DNA of 64,000 nt from Algimonas ampicilliniresistens (GTDB lineage: Bacteria > Pseudomonadota > Alphaproteobacteria > Caulobacterales > Maricaulaceae), in contig NZ_BSNK01000002.1 of NCBI RefSeq assembly GCF_030159955.1, forward strand, positions 558,001 to 622,000, written 5' to 3'. The position numbers and the translations under genes are program-made. The notes below the pieces were generated by a model, which was not told the origin of the DNA, did no database searches, and saw only the letters and a program-made list of their open reading frames with translations. This document shows positions 8,131 through 16,232 of the stretch, piece by piece (the stretch's first letter is position 1; each line of letters begins with the position of its first letter).

Positions 8131-8855
8131 GAACTTTTGGGTGTTCGCGGGGTGGTCCAGGAGGAGGTCAGAATCAAAAGGTAGGTGAGCGCATGAAACG
8201 CAAACCACGAGAAGAGTCCCATGAATTTGGCGCTATCCTCAATAATAATGACTGTGTCGTCGATGCTGTGCAGAATGACATCAACGGCCAAGCTTGTCCC
8301 AACACCGAATGCGGCGAGGCCCAGAAGCCAGAACTCGCTCGACAAAAGAGTGCGCCAAGAGACTAAGCCGTAGATCAACGCGAGGATGAGATAAGACCCC
8401 AAGACCGCAATTTGCGGCACGCCCAGTTCTGGAAACGCAACTTCATGCAGCAGAAATGCGTCATCTAGACCTAGCCATCCCGACAGTATCCCCGCAGAAA
8501 GCGCAAAGCCGAAATATCGGCGCAATTGGGGAATCATTGCAAAGAGTACAGCGCTAAAAAGTGCGATCGCCGCCGTTCCGATCCAAAGGAAAATTCCGAG
8601 GTTTGAGACGAAGCCATAATAAATATGGCAACAATCATCTGAAAATTCCGCCGCCGTCAAACTGTCGAAAAACATCCATTTGGGCGCGACCCAGGGCTGC
8701 CCGATCACAATGAGCAATATTGAAGCCGGTAAGATGAGCACACACGTGAACAGCGCCAAACGAAGCGTCCATGAGCGAAGACGTAAAGCGCCAGTTTTCA
8801 CAAGTGCGAAAATCTCATCAAACAGAGACAAGTTACCCTTTCGGGTCATCTGCAA
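8127..8855 (-). CDS. Polytopic membrane protein of unknown function
   Basis: A 242-residue protein with about six predicted membrane helices. Acidic and histidine residues sit inside or next to helices: LGLDDAFLLHEVAFPELG, then VILHSIDDTVIIIEDSAK and the closing helix KFMGLFSWFAFHAL. Buried D/H/E clusters of this kind occur in membrane metal-dependent hydrolases and in some carriers, but I do not recognise the family. It precedes the flippase and is translationally coupled to it (TGA/GTG overlap). A role in lipid-linked glycan transport or modification is an inference. Confidence 0.7.
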   Translation of the reverse strand: MQMTRKGNLSLFDEIFALVKTGALRLRSWTLRLALFTCVLILPASILLIVIGQPWVAPKWMFFDSLTAAEFSDDCCHIYYGFVSNLGIFLWIGTAAIALFSAVLFAMIPQLRRYFGFALSAGILSGWLGLDDAFLLHEVAFPELGVPQIAVLGSYLILALIYGLVSWRTLLSSEFWLLGLAAFGVGTSLAVDVILHSIDDTVIIIEDSAKFMGLFSWFAFHALTYLLILTSSWTTPRTPKSS

Positions 8856-8988
8856 TGAAGGGTCTGAAATAAGAAGGGCCTCCCTAGTCCGGTCAGCAAT
8901 GACTTAGCTCAGAAGTCTTAATAGGTAAGAAAGCCGAAAAACCTTGGTTTAAGAGAATCTTGAGGGTCCATTGCTATGATGACGGGCT

Positions 8989-10119
8989 ATGCGGACCGAC
9001 ATCATATCGCTGCGGAACGAGGAGGTCCCAGTCGATCTCATGAAAGCCATGCATGACCTTCGGGATGGGCAATCTGACTATTCGACCCCATTTTTTAACC
9101 CTGACTTTGCGTGCGCTGTCTCATCCTCACGACCTGACGTGAAGTTGATTGTGCTGCAGGACCAGTCCGGCCTCGCGGGGTTTTGGCCCTTACATGTGTC
9201 ACGCTTCAAGTCCGGTCGCGGAGTCGGCGCGGCTTTTTCAGATCGCAATGGACCTATTCTGCGCGAAGATGTCACGATAGACTTTCAAAAGGTTTTACAA
9301 GAGGCTGGCATTCATCATTACTTGACATCCGGCCTCAATGTGCCCCCGGCGCCCGACAACCAAGGTAAACTAACCGACGTCAAAGCCAATGTGACGCAAA
9401 TTGGCTCATGCGCTGATACATTCTTCGAACAGCAAATCAGGGCCTACCCATCTCACTTTAAACGCCTGCGTCGGTTAAACCGGAAGCTCCTACGAGATGC
9501 ATCGGTTGAATTTTACTTTCAGGATGACCGAGACACATCTTTTGAACAGCTCATTGCTCTGAAGCGCTCCCAGTATGAGGCCACGGGGCGTCATGACGTT
9601 CTTGCACCCAGCTGGGTGCAGTCACTGATCAGTATTTTAAGGCATAGGGAACATAGTAATTTGAAGCTCCGACTATCCACGCTCTGGGCGGATGGAGTGC
9701 TCATAGCCGGAGAGCTCAATCTCGAAGATCGTCAGACATTACACGGGTGGATTGTGGCCTATAACCCTGCCTTCGGAAGATATTCCCCCGGCCACCTTCT
9801 GACCGAGAGAATTCTTCGCGAGATGCCAAGTCATGGCATGTCCGTCTACGACAGCGGCGTTGGTGGCGACGACTACAAAAAATATGTCACCAACCATCAT
9901 GATCGTTTATGGAAAGGCACCATCCATGCAGCGCAAAAACGGCTGGACGTTCGCCAAGCCGTGAGAAGCACTTGGAGTATGGCCGAGGCCCATGCGCCTA
10001 AAAAAATCGCACAAATTATGTCGCGTGGGCGACGACGCACAAACATGATCCTCGCTGCGGAAATCGATTTTCCGTCGCGCATGCGGGGTTTCTATCAGGC
10101 GTTGAATACGGAGATATGA
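8989..10119 (+). CDS. CelD/FemAB-like GNAT acyltransferase
   Basis: A 376-residue soluble protein resembling the GNAT proteins annotated CelD (BcsL) or Acetyltransf_6. The N-terminal half contains AGFWPLHVSRFKSG. The C-terminal GNAT domain covers about residues 150-330, with LKRSQYEATGRHDV, a strand pattern giving LSTLWADGVLIAGELN, and the closing YDSGVGGDDYKKYV. These proteins transfer acyl or aminoacyl groups and are frequent in exopolysaccharide loci. It overlaps the ATP-grasp gene by 4 bp (ATGA) and is divergent from the flippase pair. The start follows a 133-bp intergenic region that should hold both promoters. The substrate is unknown. Confidence 0.75.
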   Translation: MRTDIISLRNEEVPVDLMKAMHDLRDGQSDYSTPFFNPDFACAVSSSRPDVKLIVLQDQSGLAGFWPLHVSRFKSGRGVGAAFSDRNGPILREDVTIDFQKVLQEAGIHHYLTSGLNVPPAPDNQGKLTDVKANVTQIGSCADTFFEQQIRAYPSHFKRLRRLNRKLLRDASVEFYFQDDRDTSFEQLIALKRSQYEATGRHDVLAPSWVQSLISILRHREHSNLKLRLSTLWADGVLIAGELNLEDRQTLHGWIVAYNPAFGRYSPGHLLTERILREMPSHGMSVYDSGVGGDDYKKYVTNHHDRLWKGTIHAAQKRLDVRQAVRSTWSMAEAHAPKKIAQIMSRGRRRTNMILAAEIDFPSRMRGFYQALNTEI

Positions 10120-11360
10120 TGACCAACAGCCCGCATCATAACATCCTGCTATTGGGCGATGCGCGCATGGCCTTTCCAGTCATGAAGGCGATATCGCGGG
10201 CGGGGCATTCCGTCTTTGCGGGCGTCTCTGTCTACAGCAACTATATGGAATGGTCCCGCTATCTCACAGGGTCATTCTGGCATGACCCCCTTGAACCCGG
10301 TACGGACGCACCCTGGCCTGTCATTCGTGATTGGCTCAATGCAAATCCCCAAATCGACACAATTCAACCGGTCAACGAAGCCTCAATCCGTTTCGTGACT
10401 CGACATCGTGATTTTTTTGAATCCCGGGCAACGCTGATCTTGCCAGATCGCCAGACGATTGCCCTGTCGTTCGACAAAACAGCGATGTTCGATCTGTGCC
10501 AGGAAATCGACGGACCCGTCGCCCCCTACAGTGCAGTCAAGTCCCTGTCCGACATCGATGCTCAGATCGACAGGATCGGGTTTCCATTCATCCTGAAGCC
10601 GTCAAAAGTTGATGCGTATGTGTTCGACAGAAAGGCTCTGATCCTCCGTGATCGCGAGGACTATCACAGACAATTCCCCTATTGGCCAAAGCGCCATCCT
10701 GAGTTGTTGATGCAGGCCTATGTGAGTGGCCCCCGACATAGCGTCATTTATTCTGCCGATCGCGGTCGTTTGCTAGGCGCCCTTGAGATCAAGGCGGGAC
10801 GGACCCATGAGGATGATGGAACGGGATATACGACATATGGCGTGACCGTCTCGCCAAACCCGACCATCAAGGAGAATGTAGAGCGCTTCGTCGCCCAACT
10901 CAATTATAGCTACACGGGATGCCTGCAATATATTGTGGATCCTGACAGCGGGCGCGTCACTTTCATGGAGCTCAATCCGCGCGTTAGCCTTGCGAGGTTG
11001 GCTGAAGCAGCAGGACTGCTCCACAGCCTGTGGGGGCTGGAACTGGCGCACGGACGCCCCGTCGCAGGTCGTAACGATCCATGGAGTTTTCCAACCGGCG
11101 TCGAATATGTATGGACGAAGGGGGAGTTGGGTCTCATCGCTACGCTGCGAAAGAATGGAGCGATAGGATCCCGCGGTTTAACGCGTCGTTTAGTCAGGGC
11201 AGGGTGGGATGCATTGCGGTGTCATCACGCTATCTTCGACCCAACCGACCCGCTCCCGGCAATCGGTGTCTATGCGAACCGTTTCATTCGCCCCTGGGTT
11301 GACCGCCATCGTCAGCAATCAGGATTTATGCCCGTGGAGGGCGTTGTTAGCTATGAGTAA
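10116..11360 (+). CDS. ATP-grasp carboxylate-amine ligase-like protein
   Basis: A 414-residue enzyme of the ATP-grasp superfamily. An N-terminal Rossmann-like start (NILLLGDARMAFPVMKAI) is followed by the ATP-grasp core. FPFILKPSKVDAYVF carries the ATP-binding lysine, LLMQAYVSGPRHSVIY is the adenine-side loop, and VTFMELNPRVS holds the metal-binding E and N residues. Such enzymes join a carboxylate to an amine or thiol through an acylphosphate. Coupled by ATGA overlap to the CelD-like acyltransferase, it could amidate or aminoacylate a sugar of the surface glycan (inference). The gene ends 680 bp before the degenerate IS6 copy. Confidence 0.8.
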   Translation: MMTNSPHHNILLLGDARMAFPVMKAISRAGHSVFAGVSVYSNYMEWSRYLTGSFWHDPLEPGTDAPWPVIRDWLNANPQIDTIQPVNEASIRFVTRHRDFFESRATLILPDRQTIALSFDKTAMFDLCQEIDGPVAPYSAVKSLSDIDAQIDRIGFPFILKPSKVDAYVFDRKALILRDREDYHRQFPYWPKRHPELLMQAYVSGPRHSVIYSADRGRLLGALEIKAGRTHEDDGTGYTTYGVTVSPNPTIKENVERFVAQLNYSYTGCLQYIVDPDSGRVTFMELNPRVSLARLAEAAGLLHSLWGLELAHGRPVAGRNDPWSFPTGVEYVWTKGELGLIATLRKNGAIGSRGLTRRLVRAGWDALRCHHAIFDPTDPLPAIGVYANRFIRPWVDRHRQQSGFMPVEGVVSYE

Positions 11361-11589
11361 GCAAACCTAACAAAGATATGCGCCGCGAATGATATCAGCC
11401 ATGGTCGTGTGGCTAGCCTCGTCCTCTCTCGCACGGTGTGGCTATCTCGGTTGGAATAGTGCTGGCCGAGAACCTTCTATACATGGCCAGTCGAAGACAG
11501 GCTTTGAATAACCAAAAGACGTCAGTTCGAGCGTCCTATTTTGGGCGGTTTAGGCTCTGGCCTAAGCCATTATGTTCAGGCGCTGCATG
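11361..11589. other. Gap with no recognised gene
   Basis: This stretch follows the ATP-grasp stop and leads into the decayed frame below. Frames on the plus strand here are shadows without family features. I see no convincing promoter, stem-loop or repeat. Confidence 0.35.
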
Positions 11590-12000
11590 TCAATCGCGGC
11601 AGGCAAGCATATCATTCCAGCCGTTTCTCCCTTTTGTGGGCTTGGAACATGGACTGAGGCTTTGTTGTTTCCCCGCTGAGCACTTCCAGCATCGGGATGA
11701 TCTTCCGGCACTGCTCCAGCTCGTCGATATAAAATTGGCGAAACTGCTCCTCGACCTCATGCTCAAGGCCTCCAAGATATCTCGTGTGAGAATTTCCCCT
11801 ACTAACGGGGACTTAGCCGGGAAAGGGCCCTCAAGAAACTCTACGTAAGACCCAAAAGGATCTAACTTTCCGGCTATTTTAAGACCCGTCTCAGATCGAG
11901 GAATTCCGCTCCAAGATATTTCTGAGCAGATGCGGTTTGCAGCGGGGAAGTTGGGGTTGGTTAGTTTTGCATCCCAAGGAATGCGCGTTGGTTTTTCCAA
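11590..12000 (-). pseudogene. Decayed gene of unknown function, frameshifted
   Basis: On the minus strand a frame from about 12000 reads a protein-like N-terminal part (KIAGKLDPFGSYVEFLEG, then LVGEILTRDILEAL). Near 11765 the protein-like pattern jumps to another frame, giving EVEEQFRQFYIDELEQCRKI, then an MLEVLSGE stretch and a stop at about 11619. The first frame meets a TGA just upstream of the TTG at 12000, and the IS6 remnant begins at 12040. So the gene appears broken at both its start and its middle. I do not recognise the family. Confidence that this was once a gene is moderate to low. Confidence 0.35.
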
Positions 12001-12039
12001 TCAACCATGGCCCAAGAGCGGATCGTTAGATGAAAAAAG

Positions 12040-12847
12040 GGCGTTGTCAGGGGAAAGCGCGATTGCAGTAATCTGCTAGGGCTACCGTATGACGCAGAAC
12101 TCTTTCCGATACTTCAAGACATCCCGCGAGATCATCCAACTGGCCGTTATGATGTATGTGCGTTTTCCTCTGTCGCTTAGGAACGTAGAAGATCTGCTTC
12201 ATGAGCGCGGTGTCGACATATGCCACGAGAGTATCCGAATTTTGGGTCGATCGGTTCGGACCAATTTTCGCAAAGCAAACCCGGTCGAAACGATCAGTCT
12301 TTCTGCGTGAACATACGCAATAGAAATGGCATCTCGACGAAGTCTTTGTCAGGATCAACGGCGTCCAGCATTATCTATGGCGAGCTGTCGACCATAAGGG
12401 CGAGGTTCTAGAGTGTTTTGCGACCAAAAATCTGGACAAAATCGCAGCGTTACAGTTTTTGAAGAAAGCGATGAAACGCTATGGTCCACCGCGAATTGTC
12501 GTCACGGATAAGCTCAGATCTTACGGCGCTGCCATGCGCGCTATTGGCAATCAGAGCCGCCAGAACACAGAGCAATATGCGAACAACCGAGCGGGAAACT
12601 CACATCGACCAATCCGGGGACGAGAGCGAGGCATGACCCGGTTCAGGCGAACCTCTACCTTACAAAAGTTCGTTTCCACTCACGCCTCAGTCTACAACCA
12701 CTTCAACCATCAGAGACATCTCGAAAGTAGGACTTCCTTTAAATCCATGCGTGACGCCTCACTCGCAGAGTGGCGGAAGCTGATCGTCGCATTGAGGCGA
12801 GCGGATTTGTAGGAAGTCAGGCCACAGTCGTTTGCGCTGACAATGCC
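12040..12847 (+). mobile_element. Degenerate IS6-family element, second copy
   Basis: About 808 bp. The left end GGCGTTGTCAG starts at 12040; the right end read on the minus strand from 12847 is GGCATTGTCAG. It carries the inactivated transposase below. Its right end runs into the 3' end of the TetR gene. No matching target duplication flanks it. Together with IS6 debris at 18966-19440 it brackets the detoxification gene block. Confidence 0.75.
12089..12812 (+). pseudogene. Inactive IS6-family transposase
   Basis: Aligned by eye with the intact copy, this reading starts MTQNSFRYFK and keeps frame to about 12240. An extra T in a T-run (AATTTTGGG) shifts the frame there. In the second frame a TAG at 12321-12323 replaces the tryptophan codon before KWHLDE, and the frame then continues to a TAG at 12810. 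The catalytic glutamate region reads NNRAGNSH, so the third DDE acid has become glycine. The TetR gene's stop codon lies just beyond. Three independent lesions make activity implausible. Confidence 0.85.
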
Positions 12848-13401
12848 GTGGTGCGAGCTGCCGAGGCAATCCTATTTGCGACCTCTGAGTTTGCGACAGC
12901 GCGTGAAAGTGTCAATCCACCGATCAGTGTGCTCAACATCGCCCATGCCCTGTCTTGGCGGTCCTCATCCGAGCCGCCGTCCAAACCATCAGCGATCAAA
13001 CATACAATTTTTTTCATCTTCGCTTCATACGCCATGTGCAGTTCGGGATCGGCCCGCGCCACTTCGGGCGACAGGGTTGTCATCGCACACCCGCAGGCAA
13101 GATCATTCCGATGTGCCTCGCCTAGATAATAATCGACAAAAGCACCTATCCAATCAGATCCAAATTTTCTTTGAAAAGTCGGAATGCTCTCCATCACTTC
13201 GTTCATTCCGACTGCGAGAGCAGCTTCAAACGCGCCGTCTTTTGAACCGAAGTGAGCGTAAAACGCCCCTGATGTGACTCCGGCCGCCTTAGCAATCCCA
13301 TCAACTCCAGTTCCTGAATAACCCTTGCCTCTGAAGCTCTGGCTTGCAGCGTCCAGAATGCGCGCGCGTGTCTGTTCTTTCTTCGTGGGTGACTGGGTCA
13401 T
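12817..13401 (-). CDS. TetR/AcrR-family regulator with an IS-derived tail
   Basis: A 194-residue repressor. The N-terminal helix-turn-helix spans about residues 10-55: ARILDAASQSFRGKGYSGTG, then VDGIAKAAGVTSGAFYAHFG. The ligand domain contains DLACGCAMTTLSPEVARADP, similar to AcrR-like regulators that sense electrophiles or aromatics. The last nine residues (ALSAQTTVA) and the stop are encoded by the right end of the IS6 remnant, so the original C-terminus has been replaced. Three TGATCGTTA-type sites precede the gene. It probably represses itself and some of the nearby detoxification genes (inference). Confidence 0.85.
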   Translation of the reverse strand: MTQSPTKKEQTRARILDAASQSFRGKGYSGTGVDGIAKAAGVTSGAFYAHFGSKDGAFEAALAVGMNEVMESIPTFQRKFGSDWIGAFVDYYLGEAHRNDLACGCAMTTLSPEVARADPELHMAYEAKMKKIVCLIADGLDGGSDEDRQDRAWAMLSTLIGGLTLSRAVANSEVANRIASAARTTALSAQTTVA

Positions 13402-13422
13402 CGGATGTCCTTTCGATATTTT

Positions 13423-13483
13423 ATAGCGATCGTTATTTTTAGGTTGACGACATAGTGATCGTTATATAGTGATCGTTATATAG
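13423..13483. promoter_or_regulatory. Repeated GATCGTTAT operator-like sites
   Basis: ATAGCGATCGTTAT at 13423-13436 is followed by two exactly adjacent copies of TAGTGATCGTTATA (13453-13466 and 13467-13480). They lie in the promoter region of the TetR gene, which starts at 13401 on the minus strand. Similar sequences reappear at 16233 and 16273 before the LysR and GST genes. Binding by the TetR protein is inferred. Confidence 0.6.
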
Positions 13484-13678
13484 AAGGTTCCGCCAAATCG
13501 CAACCGTTCACACGGGCGATATCGTCACAAGAGAAACCAGATGAAGCACCCGACAAGGTCGTCAAACGAAACACGGATCAGCCGCCGCAAATTTAGAACG
13601 GTCGCAGCGGTGACTACCACTAATCGCGCCCTCAACTGACGCTATTACATTTAACCCAAACAAAGATCGGAAATTATT

Positions 13679-14110
13679 GTGCCACTCATTCAAGTAGACG
13701 CCCCAAGGGGTGATCTGGATAAATCGCAACAAGATGCTTTGATGTCTCAGCTTTCGAATGCCGTATTGAAGGCTGAAAGGGCCCCATTAGACAGCGCAGG
13801 CGCACAGTCGCTGGTTTGGGCTCACTTCAATGAAAAGCCAGAGGGAGCGTTTTACGTTGGTGGAACACCGCTTGAGAAACCCCCGTTTCGGATCGCTGTC
13901 ACAACGCCGCAGGGCGCATTAAACGACGAAACCAGAACGAGCCTTGTCGCTGAAATTGGTCGTATCGTCGATGATGTTGTTGGTCCTTACGAGGACAGGC
14001 TCAATCACTGGGCCATGCTCTATGAAGTCAACGACGGTGGCTGGGCCGGGGCCGGGCAGGTTTTCCGTCTCGGTGACATTCAACAGGCGATGGATATCAA
14101 GGCCGCCTGA
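13679..14110 (+). CDS. Tautomerase-superfamily protein
   Basis: A 143-residue protein with GTG start, giving proline directly after the initiator (MPLIQVDAPRG). An N-terminal proline is the general base of the 4-oxalocrotonate tautomerase/MIF fold. The length fits a fused two-repeat member, with the second half holding RIAVTTPQGALNDETRTSLV. It could isomerise keto-enol substrates or hydrate unsaturated acids; the substrate cannot be read from the sequence. It lies downstream of the TetR sites on the other strand and is followed by a secreted protein gene, perhaps in one transcript. Confidence 0.75.
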   Translation: MPLIQVDAPRGDLDKSQQDALMSQLSNAVLKAERAPLDSAGAQSLVWAHFNEKPEGAFYVGGTPLEKPPFRIAVTTPQGALNDETRTSLVAEIGRIVDDVVGPYEDRLNHWAMLYEVNDGGWAGAGQVFRLGDIQQAMDIKAA

Positions 14111-14234
14111 GCCACAAGAAACAATAGCTTCGCCGCCAAAACAAGCAGTTGGCCTTAAAACTGGGGCCAGCTCAGGCGGAGATCATCCGCCTACAATTAC
14201 TACGATTTACCACAATTCATTCAAAGGAAAAATT

Positions 14235-14723
14235 ATGTCTAAACTCTCTCTAGTTGCACTGGCGCTTGCTTCCGTGATCTCCCTTGCGGGCGCAACAAAC
14301 GCTTCGGCCGGAACCGGTATCTGCTCCCCCATTGGTGGAGTCGCAATCCCGAACTTCTTCGGCGAAGGTGAAGGTAATCCCATCATTATCTCCGCCACCT
14401 TGACGGGCAGTGTGCAAAACGCAGCGGGAAAAATTACAGGTCAGCGCGAAACAGCTACAGGTCTGGAAATGGATATGGAGCATTATTTTGGTCGTGCCGA
14501 TGGCGGCGCGTTCCAGACCAAAGACCTCGGAGTTCTGACGTCTGTGTCCGGCAAACCGGGACGTTTCATGATTGAGATCACTTATGACATCCAAGAGGGT
14601 ACCGGACGCGGAACAATGGAAGGCGCCAACGGCTCTTTCAACAGCTATGGCCTGGTCGACTTGCGGGACCCTACTAACATGGAGGGCTTGGTCCGCTACA
14701 GCGGTGAAGTTTGTACTAAATAA
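14235..14723 (+). CDS. Secreted protein of unknown function
   Basis: A 162-residue protein. The ATG at 14235 has an AAAGGA ribosome site and begins a clear Sec signal peptide (MSKLSLVALALASVISLAGA, cleavage near NASAG), so I prefer it to longer frames in phase. The mature part is glycine-rich with two cysteines (GICSPIGG, and EVCTK at the end) that may form a disulfide. Beta-strand-like segments include KPGRFMIEITYDIQEG. No family is recognised. A strong stem-loop follows the stop. Confidence 0.65.
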   Translation: MSKLSLVALALASVISLAGATNASAGTGICSPIGGVAIPNFFGEGEGNPIIISATLTGSVQNAAGKITGQRETATGLEMDMEHYFGRADGGAFQTKDLGVLTSVSGKPGRFMIEITYDIQEGTGRGTMEGANGSFNSYGLVDLRDPTNMEGLVRYSGEVCTK

Positions 14724-14742
14724 GCCAAAGTTACTTTCTTTA

Positions 14743-14773
14743 GCCGACAAGTCACACGTCGTGACTTGTCGGC
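14743..14773 (+). terminator. Strong hairpin between secreted protein and glyoxalase genes
   Basis: GCCGACAAGTCAC (14743-14755) pairs perfectly with GTGACTTGTCGGC (14761-14773) around a 5-nt loop. The 13-bp stem lies between the stop at 14723 and the glyoxalase start at 14801. There is no following T-run, so it may be an attenuator, an RNA-stability element or a Rho-assisted terminator. Confidence 0.55.
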
Positions 14774-14800
14774 ACTTTACCTCTCGCAAAGAGAATTTGA

Positions 14801-15229
14801 ATGATCGAACAAACCAACCTTCCGACAAGCATTCTTTACACGATGGTACGCGTGGGCGATCTTGATCGCTCTATAGCTTTTTATCAGGACGCTCTGGGTA
14901 TGCGCGAGATTCGGCGCGAGACCTTCCCCGAAGGCCGCTTCACTCTAGTATTTATGGGATATGGCGACGACCCATTGGCTCCCACGGTTGAGTTGACATG
15001 GAATTGGGACGAAACGAGCTATCAGCACGGTAACGGTTATGGCCATATCGCGCTTGAAGTATCGGATATATACGCAGCCTGCGAGCGTCTGACAAAAATG
15101 GGCGTTAAGGTGACAAGGCCAGCAGGCCCAATGAAATTTGCGCCCATTGAGACCGGGGAGAAAGAAGTTATCGCGTTTTTGAACGATCCCGACGGATATA
15201 GCATCGAGTTAATCGAAGCGGTAAAGTAG
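14801..15229 (+). CDS. gloA: Glyoxalase I-like VOC protein (lactoylglutathione lyase)
   Basis: A 142-residue vicinal-oxygen-chelate protein aligning well with E. coli GloA. Matching blocks are TMVRVGDLDRSIAFYQDALG, VELTWNWDETSY, GYGHIALEVSDIYAACE and FLNDPDGYSIELIE. GloA isomerises the hemithioacetal of glutathione and methylglyoxal. Three metal ligands of the E. coli enzyme have clear counterparts: the Glu of VELTWNW, the His of YGHIAL and the Glu of SIELIE. The first ligand, His5 in E. coli, is Tyr13 here (LYTMVRV, codon TAC). That may change the metal or the substrate. It is convergent with the LysR gene that follows. Confidence 0.85.
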   Translation: MIEQTNLPTSILYTMVRVGDLDRSIAFYQDALGMREIRRETFPEGRFTLVFMGYGDDPLAPTVELTWNWDETSYQHGNGYGHIALEVSDIYAACERLTKMGVKVTRPAGPMKFAPIETGEKEVIAFLNDPDGYSIELIEAVK

Positions 15230-15322
15230 TATGCGAAAATCGCATGTCAAAATCTCGACGCGCCTGATGCCGCCTTAATAATTTGGCCGCTCTATTTGCG
15301 ACGCGATAGGTCATATTCTACG

Positions 15323-16219
15323 TTATCCGCGGAGTTGTTTCCAGATTGCTTGCGCCACAATACCAACATCTTTGTCGCGCTTGCGCATTTGAAACAGCTG
15401 CGATTGGCGTCTTTGATAACCTTCAACATTGAGAATTACTAATTCGCCCCGAGCCAGCTCACCCTCGATCATATGCGTAGGAATTCCGCCCCAGCCCAGC
15501 TTGGCCTGTAATATCTCTTTTTTGGCAGCGAAGTCCGAAACGGTCCATCGAAAGCCACCGGGCAGCAAATCTCTGCTTTGTGTAAACTCGCCACTACCGC
15601 TGTCCGCAACGACCACTTGGGTATAGCTTTGCATCTCATTTATAGTTTTCATGTGTGAACTTCGGGCGGGTTCGAAGTCTGGATGGGCCACAGGTGCGAT
15701 TGTCACCTGTGCAAAGGACAATGCCTCCACCTGTTCAACGGGAACCCCGTCCATCGTCGCAATAATGATGTCAGCGTCATTTCGTAGAAGCTGTTCGATC
15801 GGCCCCCCCATGCTTTCCCGTGACAAACGTATATGAGTGGCGGGGTATTCTTCCTTGATGGCGCCTATGATTTCGAGAATCGGCTTCAATGGAAACGTGG
15901 CGGTCACGGCCAAAAATACCTCTGGCTCCTGCCTAGCGTTCAGATTTCCTGCAACGATACTCAGTTCTTTCATCTGCTGCATGACACGCGTCGATTGGCG
16001 GTAAAACACTTCGCCTGATGGGGTTAGGCTTGGTCGGTATTCTTCACGCGATAGCAGAGTGATACCGATCTCGGTCTCAAGTTTCTTGAGCATATGACTA
16101 ATGGCTGATTGAGATTTGTTGAGACGCTCGGCCGCGCCACGAAAGGTCCCTTCCGTAACGATGGCGTGCAGCACGACCAGTTGTTCATATGTCATCACAA
16201 AAGTCGATCCGTCGCTCAA
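15323..16219 (-). CDS. LysR-family transcriptional regulator
   Basis: A 298-residue LysR protein. The N-terminal winged helix-turn-helix covers residues about 8-67 (LVVLHAIVTEGTFRGAAERL, NKSQSAISHMLKKLE). A periplasmic-binding-protein-like effector domain runs to the end. It is divergent from the GST operon, the usual arrangement for a LysR activator and its target. GATCGTTA-type sites lie in the gap. It probably responds to a substrate or electrophile handled by the 16.3-18.9 kb operon. The effector is unknown. Confidence 0.85.
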   Translation of the reverse strand: MSDGSTFVMTYEQLVVLHAIVTEGTFRGAAERLNKSQSAISHMLKKLETEIGITLLSREEYRPSLTPSGEVFYRQSTRVMQQMKELSIVAGNLNARQEPEVFLAVTATFPLKPILEIIGAIKEEYPATHIRLSRESMGGPIEQLLRNDADIIIATMDGVPVEQVEALSFAQVTIAPVAHPDFEPARSSHMKTINEMQSYTQVVVADSGSGEFTQSRDLLPGGFRWTVSDFAAKKEILQAKLGWGGIPTHMIEGELARGELVILNVEGYQRRQSQLFQMRKRDKDVGIVAQAIWKQLRG

Positions 16220-16232
16220 TATGATTAGTTTT

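Noticed and set aside
8131-8208. N-terminal extension of the flippase
   Set aside because: It lies inside the upstream gene and lacks family character; the GTG at 8130 overlaps that gene's stop in the usual coupled way.
11438-11848. Plus-strand 136-residue frame
   Set aside because: It is antisense to a more protein-like, though broken, minus-strand reading and has no recognisable features.
13453-13480. Tandem 14-bp repeats considered as a CRISPR-like or iteron array
   Set aside because: Only two exact copies without spacers, located in a repressor promoter and shared with another promoter; an operator is the simpler reading.
13944-14234. Longer in-frame extension upstream of the secreted protein gene
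   Set aside because: The extension overlaps the tautomerase gene in another frame and would bury the clear signal peptide that begins at 14235 after an AAAGGA site.
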